Part shown: piece after piece, positions 27,122 to 37,552 of the stretch
Layout: every line of letters starts with the position of its first letter
How positions within the stretch are numbered: the first letter of the stretch is position 1
Source of the DNA: Bin55 sp965116055
GTDB taxonomy: Bacteria; Pseudomonadota; Gammaproteobacteria; Pseudomonadales; Azotimanducaceae
Direction of reading: 5' to 3'
Assembly (NCBI GenBank): GCA_965116055.1
Contig: OZ220466.1
Span: 1,922,001 to 1,986,000 of the forward strand
Length of the DNA stretch: 64,000 nucleotides
The notes under the pieces: generated by a model
The model's input: only the letters and a program-made list of their open reading frames with translations
Told to the model about the DNA's origin: nothing
The model's database searches: none
Position numbers and translations under genes: made by a program

Positions 27122-28714
27122 CTAGTTTGCGAGGGCATGTTCGCGAGTATCTTTAAATTCGATGTCCGTCCAACGCTCTTGCGTCAGCTCTAAATTGGCC
27201 CGCGACGTCGCTAGCAATACGAGTTGGCGGTCTCCATCTAGCGCAAGTTGAGCATTCACTTTTGTTCGAAACTCGTCTAAACGACGCTCATCTTCCGCGT
27301 ACACCCAACGCACCGTAAAGATATTGCTCGTTTCATAGACACATTCAGCACCGTACTCATTCTGCAAGCGGAACGCAACTACATCGAATTGCAATGCACC
27401 GACCGCACCAATGATTATTTCATTATTGGCTAGGGGCATGAACACTTGAGTTGCCCCTTCCTCTGAAAGTTGGCGAACGCCTTGTGTAAGACGCTTTACC
27501 TTGGTTGGATCTTTAACCCGAACACGACGAAATAATTCAGGTGCAAAATTCGGAATACCGCGAAAGGCCAGCTCCGCACCTTCGGTAAAAGAGTCCCCGA
27601 TACGAATCGTACCGTGATTGTGCAAGCCTATGATGTCACCAGGAAAGGCAGTCTCGGTTTGCGTTCGTTCACCAGCAAGAAATGTAAGAGCATTGGCAAT
27701 TTTGATGTCGCGTCCTAGACGAACATGACGCATGCGCATGCCTTTGCGATACTGACCTGAGCAAATTCTGAGAAATGCAATACGGTCCCGATGTTTTGGA
27801 TTCATATTCGCTTGGATCTTGAACACGAATCCCGAAAAATCTATGCTCGTCGGTTTTACCGAGTTGTGTAGCGTCAAGCGTTTTTGAGGCGGTGGCGCGA
27901 TAGTGACGAATTGGTCAAGTAGGTGATCTATTCCAAAGTTTTGCAGTGCGGAGCCGAAGTACACTGGCGCTTGACGACCAGATAGATAGGCATCAAGCAC
28001 GAATGAATGACTTGCGCCGCGGACTAACTCTAGTTCATCTGCCGATTCGTCATAGTCTCTACCAAGCCATGCTTGAGTCGTTTCGGATGCTAAACCGTGA
28101 TGTCGCGGATAGCAGTGCAATGTGGAACCGTGACCGTGTTCGTATTCAGTAAATGCATCTTCTTGTATGTGATAACAGCCACGAAACGAGCGTCCTGAGC
28201 CAACAGGCCAAGTCATCGGTGCACATTCGATATGCAGTTCCTGCTCAATATGATCAATAAGCTCAATCGGAGGCAGCGACTCGCGATCAAGTTTGTTGAT
28301 AAACGCTAGTATGGGCATATTGCGTGCGCGACAAATCTCAAGCAATTTGCGCGTTCGAGCCTCAACGCCTTTTGCGGCATCAATGACCATGATCGCGGAA
28401 TCTACGGCAGTAAGCGTGCGATAGGTATCCTCCGAAAAATCTTCGTGCCCCGGTGTATCCAAAAGATTGATGACGCGATCTCGGTATTCGAATTGCATGA
28501 CCGATGTCGTGATTGAAATTCCCCGCTCAGCTTCCATAGCCATCCAATCTGATCGAGCCTGACGGCCCGTTTTTTTCGCGCGGACATCGCCAGCCAATTG
28601 AATCGCTTTGCCTAGTAGGAGTAGTTTTTCCGTAACTGTAGTTTTGCCGGCATCAGGATGCGAAATAATGGCAAAAGTGCGACGCGATGCCACTTTGCGT
28701 TCAAATAGAGTCAT
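27122..28714 (-). CDS. prfC: Peptide chain release factor 3
   Basis: GTPase that recycles RF1/RF2 from the ribosome after termination. The 530 residues open with the GTPase core: G1 SHPDAGKTTVTEKLLL, the switch region RGISITTSVMQFEY, G3 LLDTPGHEDFSEDTYRTL and G4 INKLDRE. EF-G-like domains follow. RF3-specific length and the C-terminal stretch GAVGALQFDVVAFRLQNEYGAE separate it from EF-G and TetM-type proteins. It is a single gene, 46 bases downstream of the pepN stop on the same strand. Confidence 0.95.
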   Translation of the reverse strand: MTLFERKVASRRTFAIISHPDAGKTTVTEKLLLLGKAIQLAGDVRAKKTGRQARSDWMAMEAERGISITTSVMQFEYRDRVINLLDTPGHEDFSEDTYRTLTAVDSAIMVIDAAKGVEARTRKLLEICRARNMPILAFINKLDRESLPPIELIDHIEQELHIECAPMTWPVGSGRSFRGCYHIQEDAFTEYEHGHGSTLHCYPRHHGLASETTQAWLGRDYDESADELELVRGASHSFVLDAYLSGRQAPVYFGSALQNFGIDHLLDQFVTIAPPPQKRLTLHNSVKPTSIDFSGFVFKIQANMNPKHRDRIAFLRICSGQYRKGMRMRHVRLGRDIKIANALTFLAGERTQTETAFPGDIIGLHNHGTIRIGDSFTEGAELAFRGIPNFAPELFRRVRVKDPTKVKRLTQGVRQLSEEGATQVFMPLANNEIIIGAVGALQFDVVAFRLQNEYGAECVYETSNIFTVRWVYAEDERRLDEFRTKVNAQLALDGDRQLVLLATSRANLELTQERWTDIEFKDTREHALAN

Positions 28715-28760
28715 AGGCGTTAACGATTGGGTTAGATACGACCTGAATTTATGTCAGCTT

Positions 28761-31472
28761 CTAACTATCTTGCAGAGCGCGCTTGACCATATCCAGTGCA
28801 GGTACGTTTGAAGACGGAAGCTCTTCTTGGAGCCTTAACAAACATTGGCGTAATTGATCACGACGTCCTGTGTCGTGTCGATTAAAGTATGCGAGTTGTT
28901 GAATGGCGCGACGTACCACTGAAGCGTGTTCTGGAGCGTCTTGAATCAATCGATCGGTGTAAAACCGATAGCCACTACCGTCTGCGAGATGAAAGTTCTC
29001 CCAATTTTCGGAAAAAGAATGGAATACCGCTCGCCACCTATTCGGTGTAGCGTTTTGCAACAAGCCCATGGCTTCGATTTTCGCAATTCGATCCTGCGCA
29101 TCCAAGGTCGGCGCGCTTACGAGTGCATTAATCCACCGCTCAACTACGAGCGATTCGTTTTTGAATCGGTCGTAAAACTCAGCTGCCACGCGTTCCTTTA
29201 TCTCGTCGAGCCCATCAACCCGCAACAGAAGTTTGAAATAGGTCAAACGGTCGGTGAGATTGTCCGCGACCGCAAATTTCGATGCCATTTGAGATACGAA
29301 TTCATTTAACTCTTCATCCTCCTTTATTTTGGCATGCAAATAGCTTAAGGCAAGCGCTCGCAATTGTCGGCTTGCTTTTTGCGATGTACTGGGTTCGTAC
29401 GGTTCATTTACTTCGAAACTCGTATAGATCTCTTGCCACAAGGTTGCGTAACGATCACCTAGTTCGTGTTGTACGCGCTGCAACCCACTCAAGATCTTTT
29501 CGATGGGGGTACCTTTATGCAAATCAAGAATTCGACCCTCTCGTGGTTTCGACAATTCAATCGCCGCGATACGACATTCTTCCAAGCTGTATTTATCCGA
29601 TATCAAATTATTTAGTCTAGCAGCTACCGCACTGGCGAGTGCATCAAAATAGCTGTCGAAGTCGATTGTTGCACCAATCCAAAGCTGTTCTATCGCGTCG
29701 TATCGAGCGAAACTATTGGAATCGTGTAGAGCAAGATGTTCCAATCTACCAATCTCACCGAGATCGTCTGCATTCGCGGTATACCGCACTTCAATCGGGG
29801 CAGAAAAGTCTCGTAACACACTGATATGACTACCGTTAAGCACGTTCTCGAACTTGATTTGCGCTTCCCGCCGGTCGACTTGAAAAACAAGAGTGCCGTT
29901 TCCCTTGGGATTACTGTAAGAAAGAGTTGAAGATGCGTTCGCTGCGTCTTGAGCATTCGAGTCAGCAGTTTCGCCGAGAAGATCCTGACCCGATGGACCG
30001 ACGATGCCCACACCAAGCGGAATCTCCAATACGGCACTCGTATCACGATCGGAATCATCTGCGCCAGACTGCGTAATCGAAAGCGTTACTGTATCGCCTT
30101 CACGTGTTTCGACAATATCAAGAACCGGTGTACCAATCGTTGTATACCAACGTTTAAATTGCGCCAGATCACGGTTTGAGGACATGGCGATAGCAGCGAT
30201 GAAATCTTCAATCATTACAGCCTTACCGTCGTTTTGATCAAAGTAGAAGCTGGCAGCCTTTTTCCAGGATTCCGCGCCAAGCATGTTCGAGAGCATGTAA
30301 GCGATTTCTGCGCCGCCTTCGTAAATCGTACGGGTGTAGTAATTAGCTGGCACCTCCATCTCAACCGGGCGAACTGGGTGTGCCAATCCACACTGTGCCT
30401 CAGGAAACTGTTCACATCGTAAAAGTTGAGCATCCAAAATGCGTTTGAAATTGAACCCATTCATGGACCGGGAAAACATCTGGTCTCGAAGAACCGTAAA
30501 ACCTTCTTTTAAAGAGAGTTGGAACCAATCTCGCACCGTGACACGATTGCCAGAATAGTTATGGAAGTATTCGTGACCGACGACGGCTTCGATTCGCTCA
30601 TACGTTTCGTCAGTGGCGATATTCGGGTCGGCAAGCAATACTAAGTTGTTGAATACATTGAGCGATTTATTCTCCATGGCGCCGAACACGAATTTCTCGA
30701 CGGCAACGATGGCAAATCGATCTAGGTCGTACACTCTTTCGTAGACGCTCTCATCCCACTCAATTGCCCGCTTCAAGCAGTCCATCGCCCACTTGCAGTA
30801 ACGAATTGATGCTGCATCTGAGTAGATTGCTAGTGCAATGCTCTTCTGGCTTGCGGTCTCTATTGATCCCTCTAACGAAGCGAGTTTACCAGCAGCAAGC
30901 GCGAACAAATAACAAGGTTTAGCGTATGGATCTAGAAACGTTTTCGAATGTCTCGTTACCGATACGTCACCTGATTCAATCTCGTTGCCATTCGATAGTA
31001 AGACTGGATATTGGGATTTATCCGCCTCGATTCGAACGGTCCATTTAGAAAGGACATCCGGTCGATCTGGGTAATAAGCTATTTGTCGAAATGCCTCGTC
31101 CTCGCACTGCGTGATGAGCGTTTGGCCGCTCCGATAGAGCCCATCAACAGCTCGATCTGGGATCGTGATCCTTTGTGTGACACGTAGTTCAGCTTCATCC
31201 GGCACATCGTGGATCGTGAGTCCTGAATCGTCGCAAGTGAATTCGTTGTTGTCCAACTTAGCCCCATCAAGTGTGACTTCAACTAATGCCAGACCGAAAC
31301 CTTCCTCATCCAATTCGCTACCGTTCAAAAAAATCGAACGTTCAGCTACCCCAACTTTACGCTTAATTTCGAGTTTCGACTCAACCAACACGTGATCATC
31401 ATGAATCTGAACGTCTAAATACGTGTTCGGGATTTCATAGTCATATGGTCGCCAGTCGTTTAAGGAGGGCAT
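28761..31472 (-). CDS. pepN: Aminopeptidase N (M1 family)
   Basis: Cytosolic zinc aminopeptidase that removes N-terminal residues during peptide turnover. The 903-residue protein has the substrate motif GAMENKSLNVFN near residue 270 and the zinc motif HEYFHNYSGNRVT with the downstream third ligand in LKEGFTVLRDQMFS. Length and the four-domain layout match the E. coli PepN subfamily rather than shorter M1 enzymes. It ends with an all-helical C-terminal domain. It is followed by prfC, and its 5' side faces a 315-base gap to a divergent oxidoreductase gene. Confidence 0.96.
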   Translation of the reverse strand: MPSLNDWRPYDYEIPNTYLDVQIHDDHVLVESKLEIKRKVGVAERSIFLNGSELDEEGFGLALVEVTLDGAKLDNNEFTCDDSGLTIHDVPDEAELRVTQRITIPDRAVDGLYRSGQTLITQCEDEAFRQIAYYPDRPDVLSKWTVRIEADKSQYPVLLSNGNEIESGDVSVTRHSKTFLDPYAKPCYLFALAAGKLASLEGSIETASQKSIALAIYSDAASIRYCKWAMDCLKRAIEWDESVYERVYDLDRFAIVAVEKFVFGAMENKSLNVFNNLVLLADPNIATDETYERIEAVVGHEYFHNYSGNRVTVRDWFQLSLKEGFTVLRDQMFSRSMNGFNFKRILDAQLLRCEQFPEAQCGLAHPVRPVEMEVPANYYTRTIYEGGAEIAYMLSNMLGAESWKKAASFYFDQNDGKAVMIEDFIAAIAMSSNRDLAQFKRWYTTIGTPVLDIVETREGDTVTLSITQSGADDSDRDTSAVLEIPLGVGIVGPSGQDLLGETADSNAQDAANASSTLSYSNPKGNGTLVFQVDRREAQIKFENVLNGSHISVLRDFSAPIEVRYTANADDLGEIGRLEHLALHDSNSFARYDAIEQLWIGATIDFDSYFDALASAVAARLNNLISDKYSLEECRIAAIELSKPREGRILDLHKGTPIEKILSGLQRVQHELGDRYATLWQEIYTSFEVNEPYEPSTSQKASRQLRALALSYLHAKIKEDEELNEFVSQMASKFAVADNLTDRLTYFKLLLRVDGLDEIKERVAAEFYDRFKNESLVVERWINALVSAPTLDAQDRIAKIEAMGLLQNATPNRWRAVFHSFSENWENFHLADGSGYRFYTDRLIQDAPEHASVVRRAIQQLAYFNRHDTGRRDQLRQCLLRLQEELPSSNVPALDMVKRALQDS

Positions 31473-31787
31473 ATTCCGCCTACGCGATACAAGATTTGGA
31501 AGGATGTAAGTGTAACGAGACCCATTGTGACAGATTACTGAATAGGCCGTTTAAACCCACGAGATACATTCAAAAGTAGTGTATCTAGCAGCTTGTAACA
31601 GATACTGATTTGATATTGCTCAGAGGCGGTTTTCACGTATACCAGTTCCGTAAAAGCCTAAACGTACTTTTGCCTAAGCGAAATCGAGCACATACAGTGG
31701 TAGCCAAGCGTTTCAAATCATCAATGCGTTCGTTAAATCGGCTCGTAAAATCAAGCTGTTCCTTTCGTAAGGCCAAGGATTGAGAAC
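31473..31787. other. Divergent intergenic region pepN / oxidoreductase
   Basis: No RNA gene or ORF was recognised. It must hold the promoters of both flanking genes, but no convincing -35/-10 pair stands out. Confidence 0.5.
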
Positions 31788-32774
31788 ATGCCACAACCAC
31801 TCAGAATAGGTACTCTAGGTGCCGCGATGATTACCCCTGCAGCACTGACAGATCCCGCCTCAACGAATGAGGAAGCGGTCGTCGTAGCCATCGCAGCACG
31901 AGATCGTGGTCGTGCAGAACAATTCGCTGAACAGCATAGCATCGAAATGGTTTACGATTCTTACGACGACGTAATAGCGGATACCTCATTAGACGTTATC
32001 TACAATCCATTGCCGATCAGCCACCACAAAGAGTATTCAATCAAAGCGCTGCGTGCTGGTAAGCACGTTCTATGTGAAAAATCTTTCGCACTTAATGCGG
32101 CAGAGGCGAAAGAAATGGCACAAGTTGCGGACGAAACAGGACTCGTGCTGATTGAAGCATTTCACTATCGCTATCACCCTGTTTTCAAAAAAGCCCTGGA
32201 GATCGTTGATAGTGGCGACCTAGGTCAAATCCAACACATTGATGCGCAATTCATCGTCGGTACGCCAAATAAAGAAAACATTCGGATGATTTATGAAACC
32301 GGAGGGGGCGCAACCATGGACATGGGTTGTTATCCTATTTCTTGGTTAAGGCACATCTCGCGACAGGAACCGCGAGTTACGAACGCGACAGCAGTCGAAG
32401 GCGATCCTCAAATTGATCTGAGTCTTGGAATTGAATACGAGCTGGCTGATGGTATCACGGCAAAGACGCTAGGCGCAATGAATCAACGAACGTTTGCAGC
32501 CGACCTTACTATAACAGGTTCGCGAGGAAAACTCTACGTAAGAAACCCACTCGTACCCCAACATGGAAACCGAGTGACGTTAACCGTTGATGGTAGCGTG
32601 AAGTTCGACGAAGAAATGACGCGACGCCCGACTTACGAGTTTCAATTAGAAGCGTTCATCAACGCTGTTCGCCACGGTACGCCATTACCAACCGATGCAC
32701 AGGATGCAGTTAAGCAGATGGAAGTGATTGATGCAGCGTACACAGCCGCTGGTCTAAAACCACGAGGTACATAA
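31788..32774 (+). CDS. Gfo/Idh/MocA-family oxidoreductase
   Basis: NAD(P)-dependent dehydrogenase of the glucose-fructose oxidoreductase/inositol dehydrogenase superfamily; substrate unknown, usually a sugar, polyol or cyclic diol. The 328 residues show the Rossmann start RIGTLGAAMITPAAL, the CEKSFALNAAEA motif (the usual EKP carries Ser instead of Pro) and GGGATMDMGCYPISWLRH, which carries the catalytic region before the second half-barrel. It is more like dihydrodiol dehydrogenase-type members than inositol dehydrogenase. A second, distinct member is at 40966-42006. Confidence 0.88.
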   Translation: MPQPLRIGTLGAAMITPAALTDPASTNEEAVVVAIAARDRGRAEQFAEQHSIEMVYDSYDDVIADTSLDVIYNPLPISHHKEYSIKALRAGKHVLCEKSFALNAAEAKEMAQVADETGLVLIEAFHYRYHPVFKKALEIVDSGDLGQIQHIDAQFIVGTPNKENIRMIYETGGGATMDMGCYPISWLRHISRQEPRVTNATAVEGDPQIDLSLGIEYELADGITAKTLGAMNQRTFAADLTITGSRGKLYVRNPLVPQHGNRVTLTVDGSVKFDEEMTRRPTYEFQLEAFINAVRHGTPLPTDAQDAVKQMEVIDAAYTAAGLKPRGT

Positions 32775-33037
32775 AAAGCCCTCCTAATTCTCAATCTTTC
32801 GTGACTTTGAGATTTCCTAACCCATTGACTTTGTTAAGCTTTCAACCTCGGGCCTCTGGGAACCTACACCACAGGGCGATTTGGCATTCATTCAGCAGGA
32901 CGATGTGATCGGATTTCATCTATATAGATTCCTTGTCCCATTATCTCTGAAAAATTGAGATATTTGCCTAAATTCTGTTCCAAAAGATTTTCTACAGTAT
33001 GGTCTCCCGTCTACTTATGTCAAGTGGGTTCAGATAC

Positions 33038-34042
33038 TTACGATAGTAGCTCAACTGCTGTCCGAGCCTTGGACAGAATTCCCTCCATATATTTATCTAA
33101 ATCGAACTCTTGATCCCCCATGGCGCCAACTGAGTAACGCTTATAAACTCCTTGGGAGATCGCTGCTAATCGCCAATGCGAAAACGCGCGATAGTAATTG
33201 ATGGCTGCCAGAGAGCGTCCAGTTTTCGTCTCGTATATATCGCTTAGCTCCTGTCTGGTTGGAAAACCGCCGATACCGGTCGGTGCTGTTCCCGATACAG
33301 GATCACCTGGTTCTGCCCAGGTATTTAGTAAATAACCAACATCTGCTAGCGGGTCACCTAGTGTACATAGTTCCCAATCTAATAGTGCAGCCATCTTACC
33401 GTGATTGATCAACATATTGCCAACGCGATAATCACCATGAACGATGGTCGCTCCGATCTGCTTTGGTCGCTTCTCATGCAATAACTCAAGACTACGATCC
33501 ATATCAGGAATCTCTGCTGTTTTTGTTGCAAGCCACTGTTGTGTCCAGCGCTTGAGTTGACGACCGAGATAGTCTTCCTTCTTAGCTAATTGTCCCAATC
33601 CAATGGCATCTATATCGGTTGTATGAAGATCTGCAAGTACCTCTATGACATGAAGGCCAAAGGATTGACGTTCCTCGGACGTCAATTGCGAAAGCACGTC
33701 AGCGGTATGTGGCACGATGCCTTCGACGAATTCCATGACGTAGAACGGCTGGCCATTGACGGTTCTGTCCTCACATAAACCGTAGGTCTTTGGGACAGGC
33801 ACGTTTGATTGACCGACCGCGGTAACAATCCGATACTCGCGACCCATGTCATGGGCGCTTTCGAGAATATGTCCTAGTGGCGGACGACGTAAAACGAACG
33901 CACGAGCATGCCCATCAATGAAGCGATAGGTCAGATTCGAGTGCCCTCCAGCAATCAACTCGAACTCGAGCGGTAGCTTGATATCTTTGATGACGCTAGC
34001 GAGCCAATCGCTTACCGCATCAATTTGTATACCTTCAACCAT
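33038..34042 (-). CDS. Aminoglycoside-phosphotransferase-fold protein (ACAD10-like kinase)
   Basis: The 334 residues belong to the APH/choline-kinase fold. They show the nucleotide-binding start LIAGGHSNLTYRF, the catalytic loop IVHGDYRVGNMLIN and the metal-binding LLDWELCTLGDPLADVGYLL. The closest recognisable group is the phosphotransferase domain of ACAD10/11, associated with 4-hydroxy acyl-CoA breakdown, not antibiotic resistance. It lies 46 bases after apaG on the same strand. No acyl-CoA dehydrogenase is adjacent; the crotonase at 53034 is distant. The substrate is inferred only. Confidence 0.85.
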   Translation of the reverse strand: MVEGIQIDAVSDWLASVIKDIKLPLEFELIAGGHSNLTYRFIDGHARAFVLRRPPLGHILESAHDMGREYRIVTAVGQSNVPVPKTYGLCEDRTVNGQPFYVMEFVEGIVPHTADVLSQLTSEERQSFGLHVIEVLADLHTTDIDAIGLGQLAKKEDYLGRQLKRWTQQWLATKTAEIPDMDRSLELLHEKRPKQIGATIVHGDYRVGNMLINHGKMAALLDWELCTLGDPLADVGYLLNTWAEPGDPVSGTAPTGIGGFPTRQELSDIYETKTGRSLAAINYYRAFSHWRLAAISQGVYKRYSVGAMGDQEFDLDKYMEGILSKARTAVELLS

Positions 34043-34088
34043 GATTAAATCCTTGATCTGGAACTTTTGGGCACTATGCTCGGCATCG

Positions 34089-34496
34089 TCAATTCATCGT
34101 CCCGGAGGGTATCGATAGTATGAAAGGGTCAATGGGAACACGATAGTAGTTGCCGGAATCGTCGCGAAAGTTGTAGTGACCTTCCATCGTGCCGAACGAC
34201 GACTCAAGGACTGCTGCGCTTGTGTAGTGAAATGACTCGTTTGGTTCCAAGCGGGGTTGCTGGCCAACGACGCCCTCACCATCTACCGTTTCGACATCCG
34301 AACATAATCCTGAAGTGATTTCCCAATGGCGACTAACCAACTGCATCGCAACTAGCCCGTTATTTTGAATCGTCATCGTGTACGCAAACACCCAGCGCAG
34401 ATCGCGCGAACTCGACTCGTGCTGTAGATAGTGAACCTGTACCGCTACAGATATATCGCGATATTCCTTTACGTAGCCAGCCACAAAGAACGTCAA
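34089..34496 (-). CDS. apaG: ApaG domain protein
   Basis: A 135-residue Ig-like beta-sandwich of the ApaG family, linked in enterobacteria to Co2+/Mg2+ homeostasis and diadenosine-tetraphosphate metabolism; molecular role unsettled. Characteristic stretches are FAYTMTIQNNG, VQLVSRHW in the form MQLVSRHWEITSG, GEGVVGQQPRLEPNESFHYTS and GTMEGHYNFRD. The usual ksgA-apaG-apaH context is absent. Confidence 0.93.
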   Translation of the reverse strand: MTFFVAGYVKEYRDISVAVQVHYLQHESSSRDLRWVFAYTMTIQNNGLVAMQLVSRHWEITSGLCSDVETVDGEGVVGQQPRLEPNESFHYTSAAVLESSFGTMEGHYNFRDDSGNYYRVPIDPFILSIPSGTMN

Positions 34497-34651
34497 TTTG
34501 GATGAGCAATTATTCTACGATTGTAAGCCGTTTATCGTTTAAACCAGATTTTGTTGAAAATACACCTTCTAGTCTTTTCCAGACATTGATTTTGCATGTC
34601 GGATAACACCGTGAAATCCTCGATTTCCTCTATGTCTCTTTGGACTGCATC

Positions 34652-35947
34652 ATGACTTCATGGCCATTCATTCACAACCGCAATGTTCGCAAGATCGTCC
34701 GGAACGAAGGTTGCTACTTGTATCAAGACGATGGCTCCGAGATTTTGGACGCATGCGGTGGCGCTATCGTCACCAATATCGGTCATGGGCGTAAAGAGGT
34801 CGCAGAGGTTGTTGCAAACGCCACGCTACATACCGGCTACGTCATACCGGTGTGGTTGACACCTGAACGCGAAGCACTCGTAGAACGACTCATACACGAT
34901 TGGCTCCCTCCAGAAATGTCGCACATACATACGACCTGTAGCGGATCAGAAGGCAATGAAGCAGCGATGAAAATCGCTGTACAGTATCACGCAGCGCAAG
35001 GCAAACCGCAAAAATGCAAGATCATCGGACGCAACGTGTCCTACCACGGTACGACCATCTCTAGCTTAGCAGTAGGCGGTCACGAATCGCGCAAATCCGG
35101 GCTAAAGCACACTTTGCAGATTCACCCAGTGGTTGATACGCCCTATCTTTTGCGCTACAAAGCGACCGACCCTACCAAGCACTACGTTGAACGCTTCATC
35201 AAGGTGATAGAGCGTGAAGGGCCTGACACTATAGCGGCTTTTATTGCGGAACCTATTACCGGTGCTAGTGGCGGCGCATTGGTACCACCGAATGGTTATT
35301 GGGAACAGCTTGCGGCGTACTGCAAACAGCACGACATCTTGATCATCAGCGATGAGGTCATGACCGGGTACGGGCGTACCGGAAAGCGCTTTGGCTACCA
35401 ACACTGGGATTTCATGCCAGACATCATGGTTGGGGGAAAAGGCTTAGCCGGCGGTTACGCGCCAATCACAGGGGTATTTAGCACCTCGAAAGTTGCACAA
35501 CGACTTGCTTTAGCCGGGTTTGATGTGATGTTCCACACCTTTTCAGCTCACCCTGCGGCGTGTGCCGCAGCCGAAAAGGTTTTGCAGATTTTGGACGAGG
35601 AAGATTTGATCAATCAAGTGGAACCCAAAGGGAACATGCTGATGTCGCAACTGCTCAACGCTTTCTCAAACCATCCCCACGTAGCTGAGGTACGTGGTAA
35701 GGGGCTACTGCAAGCTATTGAACTTGTGAAGCATCGAGATACCCTAGAATCGTACGACCCGCGTGAACGCATCGCCGGTCAAGTTGCTAACCTGGCTATG
35801 AAAAAGGGCGTGTGCGTCTATCCTGGAGGAAATGGAATCGTGCGGGATGTGCTCGTCATAGGACCACCTTATATCATCACTCAGGATCAAATCGCTACTA
35901 TAGTAGATACCTTGTCGGATTGCATTGACGAAATAACAATGAATTAA
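34652..35947 (+). CDS. Class III PLP-dependent aminotransferase
   Basis: Transfers an omega- or alpha-amino group using pyridoxal phosphate. The 431 residues have the class III order: TCSGSEGNEAAMKIA (phosphate-binding), IISDEVMTGYGRTGK (Asp contacting the PLP ring) and MVGGKGLAGGYAPITG with the Schiff-base lysine. The open frame extends four codons upstream to a TTG, but ATG 34652 (MTSWPFIHNRN) is the better start. It converges on the Nudix gene with 19 bases between stops. The substrate cannot be read; beta-alanine/4-aminobutyrate-type amines are typical. Confidence 0.9.
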   Translation: MTSWPFIHNRNVRKIVRNEGCYLYQDDGSEILDACGGAIVTNIGHGRKEVAEVVANATLHTGYVIPVWLTPEREALVERLIHDWLPPEMSHIHTTCSGSEGNEAAMKIAVQYHAAQGKPQKCKIIGRNVSYHGTTISSLAVGGHESRKSGLKHTLQIHPVVDTPYLLRYKATDPTKHYVERFIKVIEREGPDTIAAFIAEPITGASGGALVPPNGYWEQLAAYCKQHDILIISDEVMTGYGRTGKRFGYQHWDFMPDIMVGGKGLAGGYAPITGVFSTSKVAQRLALAGFDVMFHTFSAHPAACAAAEKVLQILDEEDLINQVEPKGNMLMSQLLNAFSNHPHVAEVRGKGLLQAIELVKHRDTLESYDPRERIAGQVANLAMKKGVCVYPGGNGIVRDVLVIGPPYIITQDQIATIVDTLSDCIDEITMN

Positions 35948-35966
35948 GTCGTTATATTTCAATGAT

Positions 35967-36473
35967 TTATTGTAATATCTTCGCAATATTCATATCTTGA
36001 AGCACATCATTTTTAAACACGAACTCGCACTCTAAATGTTCGCCGGCCAGGATTCTTGGGACCCAATGTCGATCATCTTCCCACATTCGATCGAATGGTA
36101 TATCGCCGATATGTGTCCAGAACGGGATAGCCTCCTCCGTGCGCTTCGCTTGTCCGGTGAACGCCCATGCAATATGCGCGTAACCGAGCATATTGAAGCC
36201 GTTCTCGGTGTCATGAAAACGAAGCGTTGCGACTAGTTCAGCGTGTAAGACCGCCACACCTACCTCTTCAAATGCTTCCCGTATTGCACACTCCTCGGGC
36301 GTTTCGCCTACTTCAATGTGACCGCCAGGCGCATTTACCTTACCTGCTCCATGTCCTCTCAGCTTCTCTATCAAGAGTACTTCATCATTTCGTCGTAGAT
36401 AAATGAGCGTGGCATATTTTTCGGGTCGCCATTGTGGCGGCAGGATGGAGCTTCGCAAAATATTTGCATTCAC
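35967..36473 (-). CDS. Nudix hydrolase
   Basis: Hydrolyses nucleoside diphosphates linked to another moiety, often damaged nucleotides. The Nudix box reads GGHIEVGETPEECAIREAFEEVGV, split here as GGHIEVGETPEE and AIREAFEEVGV, with the expected metal-binding glutamates. The open frame reaches 36599, but residues before VNANILRSSILPP overlap the divergent dioxygenase gene and lack family character, so I start at GTG 36473, giving 168 residues. The C-terminal half resembles 8-oxo-dGTP-type MutT proteins (IPFDRMWEDDRHWVP). Confidence 0.85.
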   Translation of the reverse strand: MNANILRSSILPPQWRPEKYATLIYLRRNDEVLLIEKLRGHGAGKVNAPGGHIEVGETPEECAIREAFEEVGVAVLHAELVATLRFHDTENGFNMLGYAHIAWAFTGQAKRTEEAIPFWTHIGDIPFDRMWEDDRHWVPRILAGEHLECEFVFKNDVLQDMNIAKILQ

Positions 36474-36598
36474 AGTCGTTGTTGATCGTGATTTAAAGAG
36501 ATCATAAACCGCTATAGAATACTGACAACCCTTCGTGCGGGATGATTGCCCGTTGCTCCGTCGTTGACGTATCAAAATCCATCTCAGCCCATAAAACA

Positions 36599-37468
36599 AT
36601 GAAGATTAAGCATTTCGATGCACCTATCGGTGCCGATATATCCGGCGTCCAACTAGCCAACCTTTCCGATGCCGACTTCACTTCGATATACAAAGCTTGG
36701 CTTGAACGAGGCGTTCTACGTTTTCGCCAACAACAACTTGATGACGAATCGCTTAAAGCGTTTAGCGGTCGATTCGGTGCGTTGGAATACGCGCCACACG
36801 GTAAAGTCACCGAGGCAGATCGATTAAAAATTCCTAATCCCTACGTTGCAACTATTTCGAATATTGTTGAGAACGGTCGACCTATCGGTGGCTTGGCGAA
36901 TGCTGAAACTTCGTGGCATACCGATATGTCCTATATTGAACACCCACCGACAGCAAGCCTACTCTATGCTGTCGAAGTGCCCCAAACAGGCGGCGAAACC
37001 ACATTTTGTTGCATGCGAACTGCACTGACCGATCTGCCTGTATCGTTACGTTCGAAGTGCGCTACTTTAGCCATCAAGCACGATGCCGCGCACGACAGCA
37101 TTGGTACATTACGGCGGGGTCATATTCCATTTGACAGTCCTGCAGATGCTCCAGGAGCATATCATCCCGCGATCATTTCTCATCCAGAGACGCACGAACA
37201 CGCATTGTTCTTAGGGCGACGCCAGAACGCATACGTGCGTGGAATGACGATCGAAGAAAGCGAAATAACGCTTGATGAAATTTGGTCCTATGTCGCCGCA
37301 CCGCACCATTGTTGGACGCAATTTTGGGAGCGTGGCGATCTCGTCATTTGGGACAATCAGGTCGTCATGCATCAACGCGCGTCGTTTCCAAACACGCAAC
37401 GGCGCCTTATGCGTCGAACGCAAGTTAGATCTACGGGAGCGTTAGAGGCCGCTGGATTGGCCGCTTAA
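36599..37468 (+). CDS. TauD/TfdA-family Fe(II)/2-oxoglutarate dioxygenase
   Basis: Oxygenase of the taurine/2,4-D dioxygenase family; substrate unknown. The iron ligands are visible: HxD in SWHTDMSYIEHPP near residues 101-110 and the distal His in VVMHQRASF, followed by the 2-oxoglutarate-binding arginine in RRLMRRTQV. The frame starts 19 codons earlier, but ATG 36599 (MKIKHFDAPIGADISGV) begins the conserved domain. It gives 289 residues, normal for the family. It is divergent from the Nudix gene with 125 bases between starts. Confidence 0.9.
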   Translation: MKIKHFDAPIGADISGVQLANLSDADFTSIYKAWLERGVLRFRQQQLDDESLKAFSGRFGALEYAPHGKVTEADRLKIPNPYVATISNIVENGRPIGGLANAETSWHTDMSYIEHPPTASLLYAVEVPQTGGETTFCCMRTALTDLPVSLRSKCATLAIKHDAAHDSIGTLRRGHIPFDSPADAPGAYHPAIISHPETHEHALFLGRRQNAYVRGMTIEESEITLDEIWSYVAAPHHCWTQFWERGDLVIWDNQVVMHQRASFPNTQRRLMRRTQVRSTGALEAAGLAA

Positions 37469-37552
37469 ATTGATTGCTCTCACTGCAAGATCAATTTGAT
37501 TCAGAAAGATTCTATCTTTGAATTTCTTTACTGCTTTACTGCTTTTTGTTTT